Origin: Alcaligenes sp. SORT26
Lineage (GTDB): Bacteria; Pseudomonadota; Gammaproteobacteria; Burkholderiales; Burkholderiaceae_B
NCBI RefSeq assembly: GCF_017377875.1
Contig: NZ_CP070975.1
Coordinates: 1,178,001 to 1,242,000 of the forward strand
DNA length: 64,000 bases
Direction of reading: 5' to 3'
Made by a program: the position numbers and the translations under genes. A model generated the notes under the pieces. It had not been told where the DNA came from. It ran no database searches and saw nothing but the letters and a program-made list of their open reading frames with translations. Each line of letters begins with the position of its first letter. The first letter of the stretch is position 1. Positions 55,997-64,000 of the stretch are shown piece by piece.

Positions 55997-56320
55997 ATGA
56001 CCTGCGTCGTCACCGACCCCTGCATCAACTGCCAATATGGCGAGTGCCTGGAGGTATGTCCTGCCGATGCCTTCCATCGCGGCCCGAACTTCATGGTCAT
56101 CAATCCGCAAAGCTGCATCAATTGCACGCTGTGCATTCTGGCCTGTCCCGTGGAGGCTATTTCCTCAGACTATGAGTTAAGGCCTGAGCATCGGCACTAC
56201 ATCCAACTCAATGCCGAACTGGCACAAAGCTGGCCAGTCGCTTTCAGTGGGCCACCCGCTCATCCAGACGCGCACTTCTGGTCAGAGCAGACCGACAAGC
56301 TTGCCTTGCTGCAACGCTGA
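55997..56320 (+). CDS. fdxA: FdxA-type 7Fe ferredoxin
   Basis: A 107-residue ferredoxin. The first cysteine group CINCQYGECLEVCP and the second CINCTLCILACP fit one 3Fe-4S and one 4Fe-4S cluster; the spacing of the first group, with the extra residues before the third Cys, is the FdxA form. The C-terminal YIQLNAELAQSWPVAF and LPLLQR-like end (LALLQR) match the family. AAGGAG lies 5 bases before the ATG. It probably supplies electrons to an oxygenase or dehydrogenase of the cluster. No reductase or large oxygenase gene is adjacent. Confidence 0.9.
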   Translation: MTCVVTDPCINCQYGECLEVCPADAFHRGPNFMVINPQSCINCTLCILACPVEAISSDYELRPEHRHYIQLNAELAQSWPVAFSGPPAHPDAHFWSEQTDKLALLQR

Positions 56321-56476
56321 GAAAGCCACTGCGCACCTTCGCACTCATACGGTATGATTCAAGCTAGGTTGCACGCCTTAAACCCGCTGGCAACCAGACT
56401 ATTTCATTGCCCGCAGATACGGCCTCACCCAGTGGGGCCGTATCTTCCTTCATACCGTTCAGACGTGGAATCAGGC

Positions 56477-57127
56477 GTGACCGAGGAACTCAGCTCTCTT
56501 AGCCCTAATAACGACAAGCCCGAACAAGAGGAAGCAGCCGTCTGTAAACGGCTGCGTGAACTGCGGCGTGAACATCGCCTGACTCTGGATACCTTGGCCG
56601 AACGCTCCGGCTTTACCAAAGGTTATTTATCCAAGATCGAGAATGGCAACAAAGCCCCTCCCATCGGAACCTTGGCTCGCATTGCGCGAGCCATGGGAGT
56701 GGACTTGAGCGTTTTCTTTGTCGATCCGGATCAAGACAATCCGACCATGCCGCTAAGCCAGGACTCACCTGTGTCTGTAGTACACAGTTGGGAGCGCAAA
56801 CCAGTCAGCCGCGGGGGCAGTGAGTACGGCTACGACTACGTCAGCCTTGCACATAAAAAAGCCAACCGAAACATGGATCCGTTCATGTTCACCTTCCCCC
56901 AACACACTGATCCTCAAGTGTTTTTTGAGCATGCCGGCGAAGAGTTCGTCTACCTGCTGACTGGTACGGTTGAGTTCGAATTCAAGATTCACGGCCAATT
57001 AGCCAAAGTCAGGCTTGAAGCGGGCGATAGCATGTATTTTGAGTCCAATACCCCCCACCGAGGCCGAGCACTGGATGGTGACGCCCAAGCATTGGTAGTG
57101 ATTATCGAACCACCCAGCGAGGAATAA
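56477..57127 (+). CDS. XRE-cupin transcriptional regulator
   Basis: A two-domain repressor-type regulator. The XRE helix-turn-helix (KRLRELRREHRLTLDTLAERS, GFTKGYLSKIENGNKAPP; about residues 23-78) is followed by a C-terminal cupin effector domain with HAGEEFVYLLTGTVEFEF and DSMYFESNTPHRGRA. The start is uncertain: GTG at 56477 is used here (216 residues), with GTG at 56465 and ATG at 56354 in the same frame. Residues upstream of 56477 do not look conserved. It is probably the sensor of the cluster substrate and the binder of the GAAAC motifs upstream of the transporter, cupin and DJ-1-like genes. Confidence 0.88.
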   Translation: MTEELSSLSPNNDKPEQEEAAVCKRLRELRREHRLTLDTLAERSGFTKGYLSKIENGNKAPPIGTLARIARAMGVDLSVFFVDPDQDNPTMPLSQDSPVSVVHSWERKPVSRGGSEYGYDYVSLAHKKANRNMDPFMFTFPQHTDPQVFFEHAGEEFVYLLTGTVEFEFKIHGQLAKVRLEAGDSMYFESNTPHRGRALDGDAQALVVIIEPPSEE

Positions 57128-57149
57128 GAAATCAAGCCGGACATTCTTG

Positions 57150-57178
57150 TTGCCAAAAAGGAAACATTTAAATATCAT
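57150..57178 (+). promoter_or_regulatory. Promoter of the DJ-1-like gene with operator-like spacer
   Basis: TTGCCA and TATCAT are 17 bases apart; transcription would start near 57185, about 20 bases before the ATG. The spacer AAAAGGAAACATTTAAA aligns with that of the cupin promoter. Confidence 0.65.
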
Positions 57179-57179
57179 T

Positions 57180-57203
57180 AGGAAACTTTTACGGAGGTTT
57201 CCT
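57180..57203. promoter_or_regulatory. AGGAAAC-N10-GTTTCCT inverted repeat over start site and ribosome site
   Basis: Perfect 7-base arms at 57180-57186 and 57197-57203 cover the predicted transcription start and end one base before the ATG at 57205. GGAGG, the ribosome site, lies between and on the edge of the arms. It may be an operator at the DNA level or a hairpin that hides the ribosome site in RNA. Confidence 0.65.
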
Positions 57204-57204
57204 T

Positions 57205-57840
57205 ATGCGCATTGGCATCATCCTGTACGAAGACGTAGAGCCCATTGAAATTGGTATTTTGGGCACCCTGTCCATGGCAAAGCGCCTGGCCCCAGAGCTG
57301 CAGTACCACACCCTTTCCGAAGCTGGCGGAACGATACGATTGCGCAACGGTTTGCATCTGGAGACGGAATACAGTTTTACACAAGCACCCGCCGCCGATG
57401 TCACCATCATCACCGGCGGTCCGGGTTGGCAAACACAGGCCAATAACCCCGTACTGTTAAATTTTCTACGCCAACGCCATGCTCGTGGGGATGTCATGGT
57501 GAGCGTCTGTACAGGGGCACTTCTACTGGCCAGCGCCCGATTACTGGATGGCCGTGTCGCGACCAGCAAAGCTGCCTACGCAGCCCCAGAGACTTCGCCC
57601 CTAAACACATTGGCCGAAATGACCGTGGACTGCTCTGTACGCGAGGCCCTGTTGGTTGACGAAGGAGACATCATCACCGGTGGTGGGGTCAGCCTGTGTG
57701 TAGACCTGACACTCTACTTGCTAGAACGCTTTCTGGGGTCAGAACTCGCTGAACGTACGGCCCATATCATGGAATACAGCGCCGCCCGAGCTGCCAATCA
57801 AGCACGTTTACCCAGCTTGATAAAACCCATCCACGCCTAA
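57205..57840 (+). CDS. DJ-1/PfpI-family protein (isonitrile hydratase-like)
   Basis: A 211-residue class I glutamine amidotransferase-like protein. The N-terminal Glu (DVEPIEIG), the nucleophile elbow Cys in VMVSVCTGALLLASARLLDG and the later TSKAAYAAPE follow the pattern of isonitrile hydratases and of the N-terminal domain of AraC-type amidotransferase-like regulators. No HTH is fused. Catalysis is plausible because the Glu-Cys pair is kept. It ends the cluster, and its own promoter and inverted repeat suggest separate, strong induction. Substrate unknown; a thioimidate-forming hydration or glyoxalase-like reaction would fit the family. Confidence 0.85.
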   Translation: MRIGIILYEDVEPIEIGILGTLSMAKRLAPELQYHTLSEAGGTIRLRNGLHLETEYSFTQAPAADVTIITGGPGWQTQANNPVLLNFLRQRHARGDVMVSVCTGALLLASARLLDGRVATSKAAYAAPETSPLNTLAEMTVDCSVREALLVDEGDIITGGGVSLCVDLTLYLLERFLGSELAERTAHIMEYSAARAANQARLPSLIKPIHA

Positions 57841-57889
57841 AACCAAGCCGCACAGCCTGCTGTCCTTCACTGAACAACAGGCGCTGCTG

Positions 57890-59776
57890 CTACAGTTCCA
57901 CCTGTATCCCCATCTCCACCACCCGATTAGGCGGAATCTTGAAAAAGCGCGTACTGCGGCTGGCATTACGGGCCATGAACGCAAACAAGCGACGACGCCA
58001 GCCCAGATACCAGGGCTGCCGCGACTGAATCATCACTGTCTGACGCGACAGGAAGTAAGAGGTCTGCATCGGCTCCAGATTCAACTCGGGATGCTCCAGA
58101 GTAATCTGCTCCAGCAACTGCGGCACATTCGGCTCTTGCTTGAAACCCCAGGAAGCCACGGCTTGCCAACTACCCCGGCTCAAACGCTGCAGGCTATAGC
58201 GCTCACCAAAAGGAACGTAAGGCACACCCGCACTGGTCACCGTCAAAAACAGTACCTGCTCATGCAAGACTTTATTGTGCTTCAGGTTATGCAATAAGGC
58301 TGGCGGGACAGAGTCCGGAATAGTGCTCATGAACACCGCCGTCCCCGGCACGCGGGTAGGGGCGTACTCCTCCAGACTCAGCAAAAATTCTTTCAAAGGC
58401 TGCTTGTTTTCCAACAAGCGCTCGTGCAAAGCAGCACGCCCCTGACGCCAGGTCAGCATCAAACCCAGCAAGACGGCACCGACCAGCAAAGGCAGCCAGC
58501 CGCCATCCAGAACTTTAAGTGCATTGGCCGAGAAAAGAAGCACATCCAGAATCAGGAAGATACCCAGCAGGCCCAACCATGCCCAACGCTTGATCCCGCT
58601 AGCACGACGCGGCAAGAGCACAATCGCCAGCAGACTGGTCATCAACATGGTGCCCGTCACCGCAAAACCGTAAGCATGGGCCAAGCGCTCCGAGGAGCCA
58701 AAACTCAGGACCAGAATCATCACCGCCACACACAGCAGCAGATTCACACGGGGCAAATAGATCTGCCCTTCTTCCTTGGCGGAGGTGTGCTGAATGACCA
58801 TACGGGGCCAAAAACCGAGCTGTACAGCCTGACGCGTCACGGAGAAAGCCCCGGAGATCACCGACTGAGAAGCAATCACCGTCGCTACCGTTGCCAGCAT
58901 CACCATCGGCACCAAGGCCCAGTTGGGAGCCAGGAAAAAGAAAGGATTACGGATGGCAGCCGGGTCCGAAATCAGCAAAGCACCTTGGCCGAAATAACAC
59001 AGAACCAGGCAAGGCATGACAATCATGAACCAGGCCTTGCGAATCAAGGGACGACCAAAATGGCCCATATCCGCGTACAAGGCTTCAGCACCGGTCAGCG
59101 CCAGCACCAAGGCTCCTAGCAGTAAAAAAGTCTGCCACGGAGCTTCAGCAATAAAGGCCACAGCCCAACGCGGGTCCAAGGCCATCAGGACTTGCGGGTG
59201 CTCGATCACACGCCACAACCCCAAACCGCCCAACACCAGAAACCACATCAGCATAATGGGGCCGAACAATTTGCCCATTGTGCCCGTACCGTGCGATTGA
59301 ATCAGGAACAAGGCCAGCAGCACGCCCAGCGCCAGGGGCACCACCCAGGGGTCCAGCACATGGGACACCATACCGATGCCTTCCAGCGCTGACATCACGG
59401 AGATTGCGGGGGTGATAATACTATCGCCGTAAAACAAGGCAGCGCCTATCAAGCCCAGCACCACAATCACCTGACGGCGAGGGCCATGTATGCCACGCGC
59501 TGCCAACTCCATCAAGGCCAGGGTTCCCCCTTCGCCCTTATTGTCCAGGCGCAGAACCACGGTGACGTACTTGATGGACACCACGATAGTCAGCAGCCAG
59601 AACAACAAGGACAGCACACCATAGACCTGCTCGGCCCCGGGCTGTCCGTACGCGCTCAAGGCCACTTTCATGGTGTAGAGCGGGCTGGTCCCAATATCGC
59701 CGTACACCACGCCTAAAGCGCCCATTAACAAGGCGGCCTGAGCCGCTTTTTTGGGGTTTTCTGTTGCTGTGTTCAA
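57890..59776 (-). CDS. kup: Kup low-affinity potassium transporter
   Basis: A 628-residue K+:H+ symporter of the KUP/HAK family with 12 membrane segments in the first 460 residues and a cytosolic C-terminal domain. Family marks are GVVYGDIGTSPLYTMK at the start, ALMELAARG, and GALVLALTGAEALYADMGHFG. It starts 3 bases after the histidine-kinase stop, so it is in one operon with the two-component genes. That link is unusual for Kup, which is often constitutive. It ends near 57890 with no convincing terminator. Confidence 0.97.
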   Translation of the reverse strand: MNTATENPKKAAQAALLMGALGVVYGDIGTSPLYTMKVALSAYGQPGAEQVYGVLSLLFWLLTIVVSIKYVTVVLRLDNKGEGGTLALMELAARGIHGPRRQVIVVLGLIGAALFYGDSIITPAISVMSALEGIGMVSHVLDPWVVPLALGVLLALFLIQSHGTGTMGKLFGPIMLMWFLVLGGLGLWRVIEHPQVLMALDPRWAVAFIAEAPWQTFLLLGALVLALTGAEALYADMGHFGRPLIRKAWFMIVMPCLVLCYFGQGALLISDPAAIRNPFFFLAPNWALVPMVMLATVATVIASQSVISGAFSVTRQAVQLGFWPRMVIQHTSAKEEGQIYLPRVNLLLCVAVMILVLSFGSSERLAHAYGFAVTGTMLMTSLLAIVLLPRRASGIKRWAWLGLLGIFLILDVLLFSANALKVLDGGWLPLLVGAVLLGLMLTWRQGRAALHERLLENKQPLKEFLLSLEEYAPTRVPGTAVFMSTIPDSVPPALLHNLKHNKVLHEQVLFLTVTSAGVPYVPFGERYSLQRLSRGSWQAVASWGFKQEPNVPQLLEQITLEHPELNLEPMQTSYFLSRQTVMIQSRQPWYLGWRRRLFAFMARNASRSTRFFKIPPNRVVEMGIQVEL

Positions 59777-59779
59777 GGC

Positions 59780-60919
59780 TTAATTTCCAATCAAAGAATC
59801 GTGCCGGGTCAGACGCGCACCAATACGCGGACCGGGAAAAACGATGGTGACGCGGGTACCCGGAAAATCAGGACGGCTCATCAAACTCCACCAGGCACCA
59901 TGCGCACGGGCAATTTCCTGCACAATGGCCAGACCCAAACCTGAACCCCCAGCCTGTGTGCCGGGCGAACGGTAAAAGGCTTCAAATACCCGCTGCTGCT
60001 CACTAGCCTCAATACCCGGCCCATGATCTTCCACGGACAAGGACGGCGGATTGCTGGACACTCTCAGCACAATCCGATCTGTCCCCTGCCCATAGCGCAG
60101 CGCGTTATCCATCAGGTTCGACAACAATTCCCGCAACAGCACGGGTGCGGCATCAATCCAGACAGGCTTTTCAGGTGCCAGCAAATGAATTTCTGCGCCA
60201 TGCTGGCGAGCCTGCAAGAACCAGTCCCCGCCCTCTTCGCGCGTCCATTCGCACAAGTCCAGGCGCACAAAACTGTCTTTGATATTGGTGTCCGCATCGG
60301 TACGGGCCAGAACCAGCAACTGCTGGCCCAGACGAATCATGCGGTCCGACACGCTTTTGATACGCTCGGCGCGCTGCCGAATGTCATCAGGCAAAGGCCG
60401 TGCCAGCATGAGCTCGGACTCCAACTGCAAACCCGTCAAAGGCGTACGCAATTGATGTGCGGCATGACCAATAAAACGCTTTTGCGCCTGCAGGGTATCA
60501 CGCTGACGTTCCAGCAATTCGTTGAAGTGCTCCACCAAGGGCACAATCTCAGCGGGCAAGGCGCTGGCATCCAGACGCTCGAAATCATCATCGGCCCGAT
60601 TACGGATCTGTTGCGACAAATCGTCAATCGACGCCAACTGAGAACGAATCCCCGACAGCAGCACCCAGGCAATCAGGCTGACCAGCAGCACCTGGCTGAG
60701 CGCCATCGTCCAGAAAATATCGCGCAGCAGCCAGTCTTCCAGACTCATGCGACGCGTCAATATCCAGGTCACGCTCAGGTCGAGCACCACCAGAATGGAG
60801 ATAGGGGGAAACAAACGACCCATCAGTTTGCGGGCCAAAGAACCGGGAGCAAGAAAGCGCTCCAGCCAGCCTCGCCATACGGAGGTTTTTACGGCTGGAG
60901 AAAGATGCTGATCGGGCAT
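59780..60919 (-). CDS. Sensor histidine kinase upstream of kup
   Basis: A 379-residue membrane kinase with two membrane segments (about 37-55 and 70-92) and only a very short periplasmic loop. It is therefore unlikely to bind a periplasmic ligand with a large domain. A HAMP-like linker precedes the H-box FIGHAAHQLRTPL. The ATPase has NLMDNALRY, DHGPGIE, FEAFYR and GSGLGLAIV. It lies 39 bases after the response regulator and 3 bases before kup. It may sense membrane state, turgor or K+, but no KdpD-type domain is present. Confidence 0.92.
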   Translation of the reverse strand: MPDQHLSPAVKTSVWRGWLERFLAPGSLARKLMGRLFPPISILVVLDLSVTWILTRRMSLEDWLLRDIFWTMALSQVLLVSLIAWVLLSGIRSQLASIDDLSQQIRNRADDDFERLDASALPAEIVPLVEHFNELLERQRDTLQAQKRFIGHAAHQLRTPLTGLQLESELMLARPLPDDIRQRAERIKSVSDRMIRLGQQLLVLARTDADTNIKDSFVRLDLCEWTREEGGDWFLQARQHGAEIHLLAPEKPVWIDAAPVLLRELLSNLMDNALRYGQGTDRIVLRVSSNPPSLSVEDHGPGIEASEQQRVFEAFYRSPGTQAGGSGLGLAIVQEIARAHGAWWSLMSRPDFPGTRVTIVFPGPRIGARLTRHDSLIGN

Positions 60920-60958
60920 GGTTGACCTAAGGGTTCAGGCAGCAGGCATGGGCTGCCG

Positions 60959-61639
60959 TTATGCTCCGGCCACGCTCTCCACATCGAGCAAATAGCCAAA
61001 GCCGCGCACAGTCTGTATGACAGCCCCGGTGCCTTCCAGGCGCTTGCGCAAACGATACACGTAGACTTCGACCGCATTGTCGCTGAAATCTGCGTCCCAG
61101 GCTGACAAGGAGTTAATAATTTGCTGCTTGGTGACCACACGGCCAGCCCGCATCATCAACATTTCCAGCACGGACAGCTCGCGCACCGACAAGGTCACAC
61201 GCTGACCGGCACAGCGCAGCTCGCGGCCAATCGTATCAAAGCTCAAGGGGCCCACATCAATAATGGGCTGGACCTGCCCACTGCGGCGGCGGCCAAACAC
61301 ACGCACACGAGCCGCCAGTTCGGACAGATCAAAGGGTTTGATCAGATAGTCATCCGCACCGGCATCCAGACCACCGACACGATCGTCCACGCCATCACGG
61401 GCGGTCAGGATCAGCACGGGAATGGCATTGCCCTGCTGACGCAACTGACGCAGCACATCCAGGCCACTGATACCGGGCAGGTTCAAGTCCAGAAGCAGAA
61501 GATCGTAGACCTGGGCGGTCAGCTCCCTCAAGGCACTTTCGCCTTCCTGGAGCCAGTCAACAGCGTAGCCCTGATCGTTAAGAAATTCCTGCAGTGCGGC
61601 GCCCAAGATGGCGTCGTCTTCGATAACTAGTACACGCAT
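60959..61639 (-). CDS. OmpR/QseB-type response regulator upstream of kup
   Basis: A 226-residue regulator with receiver marks Asp8-Asp9 (IEDDAIL), phospho-acceptor Asp51 (LLLLDLNLP), Thr in LILTARD and Lys in LIKPFD. The winged-helix output domain has DNAVEVYVYRLRKRL and TVRGFGYLL. It is the first gene of the regulator-kinase-kup operon and likely controls that operon itself. A hairpin terminator of exbD lies just upstream of its start, so its promoter must fit within 61640-61660 or overlap that hairpin, unless read-through occurs. Confidence 0.92.
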   Translation of the reverse strand: MRVLVIEDDAILGAALQEFLNDQGYAVDWLQEGESALRELTAQVYDLLLLDLNLPGISGLDVLRQLRQQGNAIPVLILTARDGVDDRVGGLDAGADDYLIKPFDLSELAARVRVFGRRRSGQVQPIIDVGPLSFDTIGRELRCAGQRVTLSVRELSVLEMLMMRAGRVVTKQQIINSLSAWDADFSDNAVEVYVYRLRKRLEGTGAVIQTVRGFGYLLDVESVAGA

Positions 61640-61660
61640 GCGGGGGATTTTATTACGAAA

Positions 61661-61698
61661 CTGGCCCCTCGCGTTGCGGATGCAAAGCGAGGGGCCAG
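61661..61698 (-). terminator. Hairpin terminator after exbD
   Basis: CTGGCCCCTCGC pairs perfectly with GCGAGGGGCCAG over a 14-base loop. On the minus strand TTTCGTAATAAAAT follows. It lies 28 bases after exbD and 21 bases before the response-regulator ATG. Confidence 0.75.
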
Positions 61699-61726
61699 AA
61701 AAAACAACACGAGCTATCTGCCGGGA

Positions 61727-62227
<501 letters not shown>

Positions 62228-62229
62228 GA

Positions 62230-63087
62230 TTAGTGCTCCCGCTTGGCAGCCGCTGCCGAGCTCGATGCTGCACCGCCACCCGATGTAGGAACGCGACGCA
62301 GAACAGGTTGATTGTCCTGTACAGGCTGGCCGGTAGTCAGGAAGGTAAACAGATCATGGGCAAATGCGTCCAACTGGGACAGGTAAACGCGGTTGGTACG
62401 CACAAAAGCGTTATAGGCCAACACGGCAGGAATAGCCACGGCCAGACCCAGACCGGTCATCACCAGTGCTTCACCCACAGGACCGGCAATCTTGTTCAGG
62501 GTCACACCATCGGACAGACCGATGTTGATCAGGGCGTGGTACACACCCCAAACCGTACCGAACAGACCCACAAACGGAGCCGTCGAACCCACCGAGGCCA
62601 ACAGCGTCAGGCCGTTTTCCAGCTTGGCAGTTTCTTCGTCCATGACTTTACGCATGATGCGCGAGACAAAGGCGTCCGTAGAGCCTTTTTCTTCCAGACG
62701 CATGGCACCGTACTTGACGTGGTGTTTTTGAGCGTGGATAGCGTGGCTGGCCAAGTGGCTGAACGGATCACGCGCACCGTGGGTGGCGATTTCGTTTTCA
62801 ACCTGCTCCAGGGAGCTGGCGGACCAGAATTCGCGCATGAAACCTTGCGAGCGACGCTTCAGACGGAAGGACAGCACGCCCTTGACGATAATCAGGTACC
62901 AACTGGCAACCGACATCAAGGCCAGGATTACGAACAGCGTTTTACCCACCACATCACTTTGCTGGATAAAGTGCATTACGCCCGTTGATTCCTCAGCGGC
63001 AACAATACTGGCGGCAGCCTGATCGGCGACAGGCCCTGCAACTTGTGCCAGGCTTACCCATACGCTTTGAAATAGTTCCTGCATCAT
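62230..63087 (-). CDS. exbB: ExbB, TonB-complex proton-channel subunit
   Basis: A 285-residue MotA/TolQ/ExbB-family protein with three membrane segments (about 48-68, 165-187 and 200-222). LLASVGSTAPFVGLFGTVWGVYHAL and PVGEALVMTGLGLAVAIPAVLAYN are the family blocks (parts: STAPFVGLFGTVWG, GEALVMTGLGLAVAIPA). The N-terminus is extended relative to TolQ, as in many ExbB proteins. The position between tonB and exbD makes ExbB more likely than TolQ. It begins 9 bases after the tonB stop. Confidence 0.94.
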   Translation of the reverse strand: MMQELFQSVWVSLAQVAGPVADQAAASIVAAEESTGVMHFIQQSDVVGKTLFVILALMSVASWYLIIVKGVLSFRLKRRSQGFMREFWSASSLEQVENEIATHGARDPFSHLASHAIHAQKHHVKYGAMRLEEKGSTDAFVSRIMRKVMDEETAKLENGLTLLASVGSTAPFVGLFGTVWGVYHALINIGLSDGVTLNKIAGPVGEALVMTGLGLAVAIPAVLAYNAFVRTNRVYLSQLDAFAHDLFTFLTTGQPVQDNQPVLRRVPTSGGGAASSSAAAAKREH

Positions 63088-63096
63088 TGATATATC

Positions 63097-63906
63097 CTAG
63101 TAAACAAAGTCGAAAGGAATATCGGCCATGGCACGATAGGCCACACCATTTTCCGTATACGGTTTGAAACGTGCTGTGCGTACAGCTCGCAGCGCAGACT
63201 CATCCAGGCGTTCATAGCCCGACGAATTTTGCACCTTGGCTTCCAGCACGGTTCCTTGGGTTGAAATCACTACACGAACCACCACACGGCCCTGCTCGCG
63301 ACGACGTTCCGAGGCCCGTGGGTACACAGGTACAGGACGGCGTCCCAAATAGTCCACACGGCCAATCAGCTTGGGCCTGTCGCCATCCGTAGAACGGGCA
63401 GCGGTTTGAGTCGTATTGTCCGTTGCCGGGCCGGCCTGTGCAGCAGGAGCGGCAGGCTGAGCGGGCTGCGGCGTTTCTGCCGGTGGCACCTCTGGCTTGG
63501 GCTGTGGCTTGGGCTTAGGTTTTGGCTTGGGTTTCGGTTTGGGCTTGGGAGGCTCCGGGATCGGTGGTTTTTCCACGATCGGCTCTGGCTCGGGCTCCGG
63601 TTCAAGGACCGGTTCCGGATCAGGCTCGGGCTCTGGTTCCACCTCGGGCTCGGGATCAGGTTCTGGCTCGGCCACTACCTCTTCAGGAGGAGCGCTGACC
63701 TGTTCTTGCTGAACTGGGGACTCCGACACTTCCACCAAAGTCACCCCAACAACATCCATAGGGGCTGGTTCGCCCACAATCTTGGGGGTTTCAGTCCACA
63801 AGATGGTAGCCACGACACCAACGTGCAATCCCAGTGCTAATGCCAAGCCAGTTGCCTTCAAGGCCAGCATCGAGCGATTATTCTTTTGAGAAGCAATTCC
63901 GGTCAT
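63097..63906 (-). CDS. tonB: TonB energy transducer
   Basis: A 269-residue inner-membrane protein that spans the periplasm to open outer-membrane receptors. It has one membrane segment (about 18-36, GLALALGLHVGVVATIL), a long linker of Glu-Pro repeats then Lys-Pro repeats (about 75-140), and a C-terminal TonB domain with PVPVYPRASERRREQGRVVVRVVI and SSGYERLDESALRAVRTARF (split here from the longer block). The start is not fully certain: ATGs at 63936 and 63906 are both possible, with weak ribosome sites. It heads the tonB-exbB-exbD operon and likely serves the receptor at the other end of the window among others. Confidence 0.94.
   Translation of the reverse strand: MTGIASQKNNRSMLALKATGLALALGLHVGVVATILWTETPKIVGEPAPMDVVGVTLVEVSESPVQQEQVSAPPEEVVAEPEPDPEPEVEPEPEPDPEPVLEPEPEPEPIVEKPPIPEPPKPKPKPKPKPKPKPQPKPEVPPAETPQPAQPAAPAAQAGPATDNTTQTAARSTDGDRPKLIGRVDYLGRRPVPVYPRASERRREQGRVVVRVVISTQGTVLEAKVQNSSGYERLDESALRAVRTARFKPYTENGVAYRAMADIPFDFVY
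63491..63690 (-). repeat. Low-complexity Pro-Lys / Pro-Glu coding repeat in tonB
   Basis: The DNA consists of short imperfect repeats encoding Lys-Pro (63496-63550) and Glu-Pro (63575-63680) dipeptides. This is the rigid periplasm-spanning linker. The basic half follows the acidic half. Confidence 0.85.
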
Positions 63907-63936
63907 AATCCGTTCTACACATTCTGCAACCCGCAT

Positions 63937-64000
63937 GGACCATGACGGGACCGGACAGGATGCCCAGTGAAGTATCGAATCTTAACAGAAACAGGAATGA
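63937..64000. other. Non-coding region upstream of tonB at the window edge
   Basis: No coding frame and no recognisable Fur box are visible in these 64 bases. A tonB promoter may lie here or beyond the window. Confidence 0.4.

Overview
The window reads as chromosomal DNA of a betaproteobacterium of the order Burkholderiales, most likely family Alcaligenaceae and close to Alcaligenes. This is inferred from overall protein character, gene order (hemC-hemD-hemX-hemY, metE/metR, recA-recX) and moderately high GC; no rRNA or other marker is present to prove it. The DNA is densely coded. I see no rRNA, tRNA, CRISPR array, insertion sequence, prophage or attachment site.

Layout. 1-4821 (minus): a ferric-siderophore signalling unit of FecI-type sigma factor, FecR-type regulator, TonB-dependent receptor with an STN signalling domain, and a YncE-like beta-propeller lipoprotein cut by the window edge. 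5031-11777 (minus): a probable eight-gene run of terC, a 41-residue membrane peptide, hemC, hemD, hemX, hemY, ppa and an FAH-family hydrolase, closed by a strong hairpin. 12074-14137: sucCD. 14222-17368: a DUF2889 protein and metE, with metR divergent at 17487. 18477-20194: recX and recA under a near-consensus LexA-box promoter. 20401-24242: a TctDE-like two-component system and a large MHS-type transporter. 24411: rdgC. 25350-32497: a carboxylate-use cluster of AraC regulator, acyl-CoA ligase, crotonase, DUF485 protein, SSS symporter and MmsA. 32684-37521: an aspartate carbamoyltransferase with an HTH-like N-terminal extension, a small membrane protein, a SecD-head-like lipoprotein, and pbpC. 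37505-43414: a giant thioester alpha-2-macroglobulin paired with pbpC. 43758-47000: a DUF697-like protein, a nitronate monooxygenase-type flavoprotein, and hemN with an FNR-type site. 47197-53284: a six-gene Mrp/Mnh cation/proton antiporter operon, followed by a small secreted Cys-pair protein. 53924-57840: an unassigned metabolic cluster (MHS transporter, cupin, 7Fe ferredoxin, XRE-cupin regulator, DJ-1/PfpI enzyme). 57890-61639: a response regulator, histidine kinase and Kup potassium transporter operon. 61727-63906: tonB-exbB-exbD.

How the parts fit. Iron uptake is represented at both ends: the receptor and its surface signalling on the left, the TonB energiser on the right. Much of the heme pathway is here (hemC, D, X, Y and the oxygen-independent hemN). 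K+ (Kup) and Na+/H+ (Mnh) transport lie close together. The least explained part is 53924-57840. There, two sigma70-like promoters carry the same AAAARGAAAC motif at the same place in the -35/-10 spacer, and a perfect AGGAAAC/GTTTCCT inverted repeat covers the start of the DJ-1 gene. This points to one local regulon, probably under the cluster's own XRE-cupin regulator.
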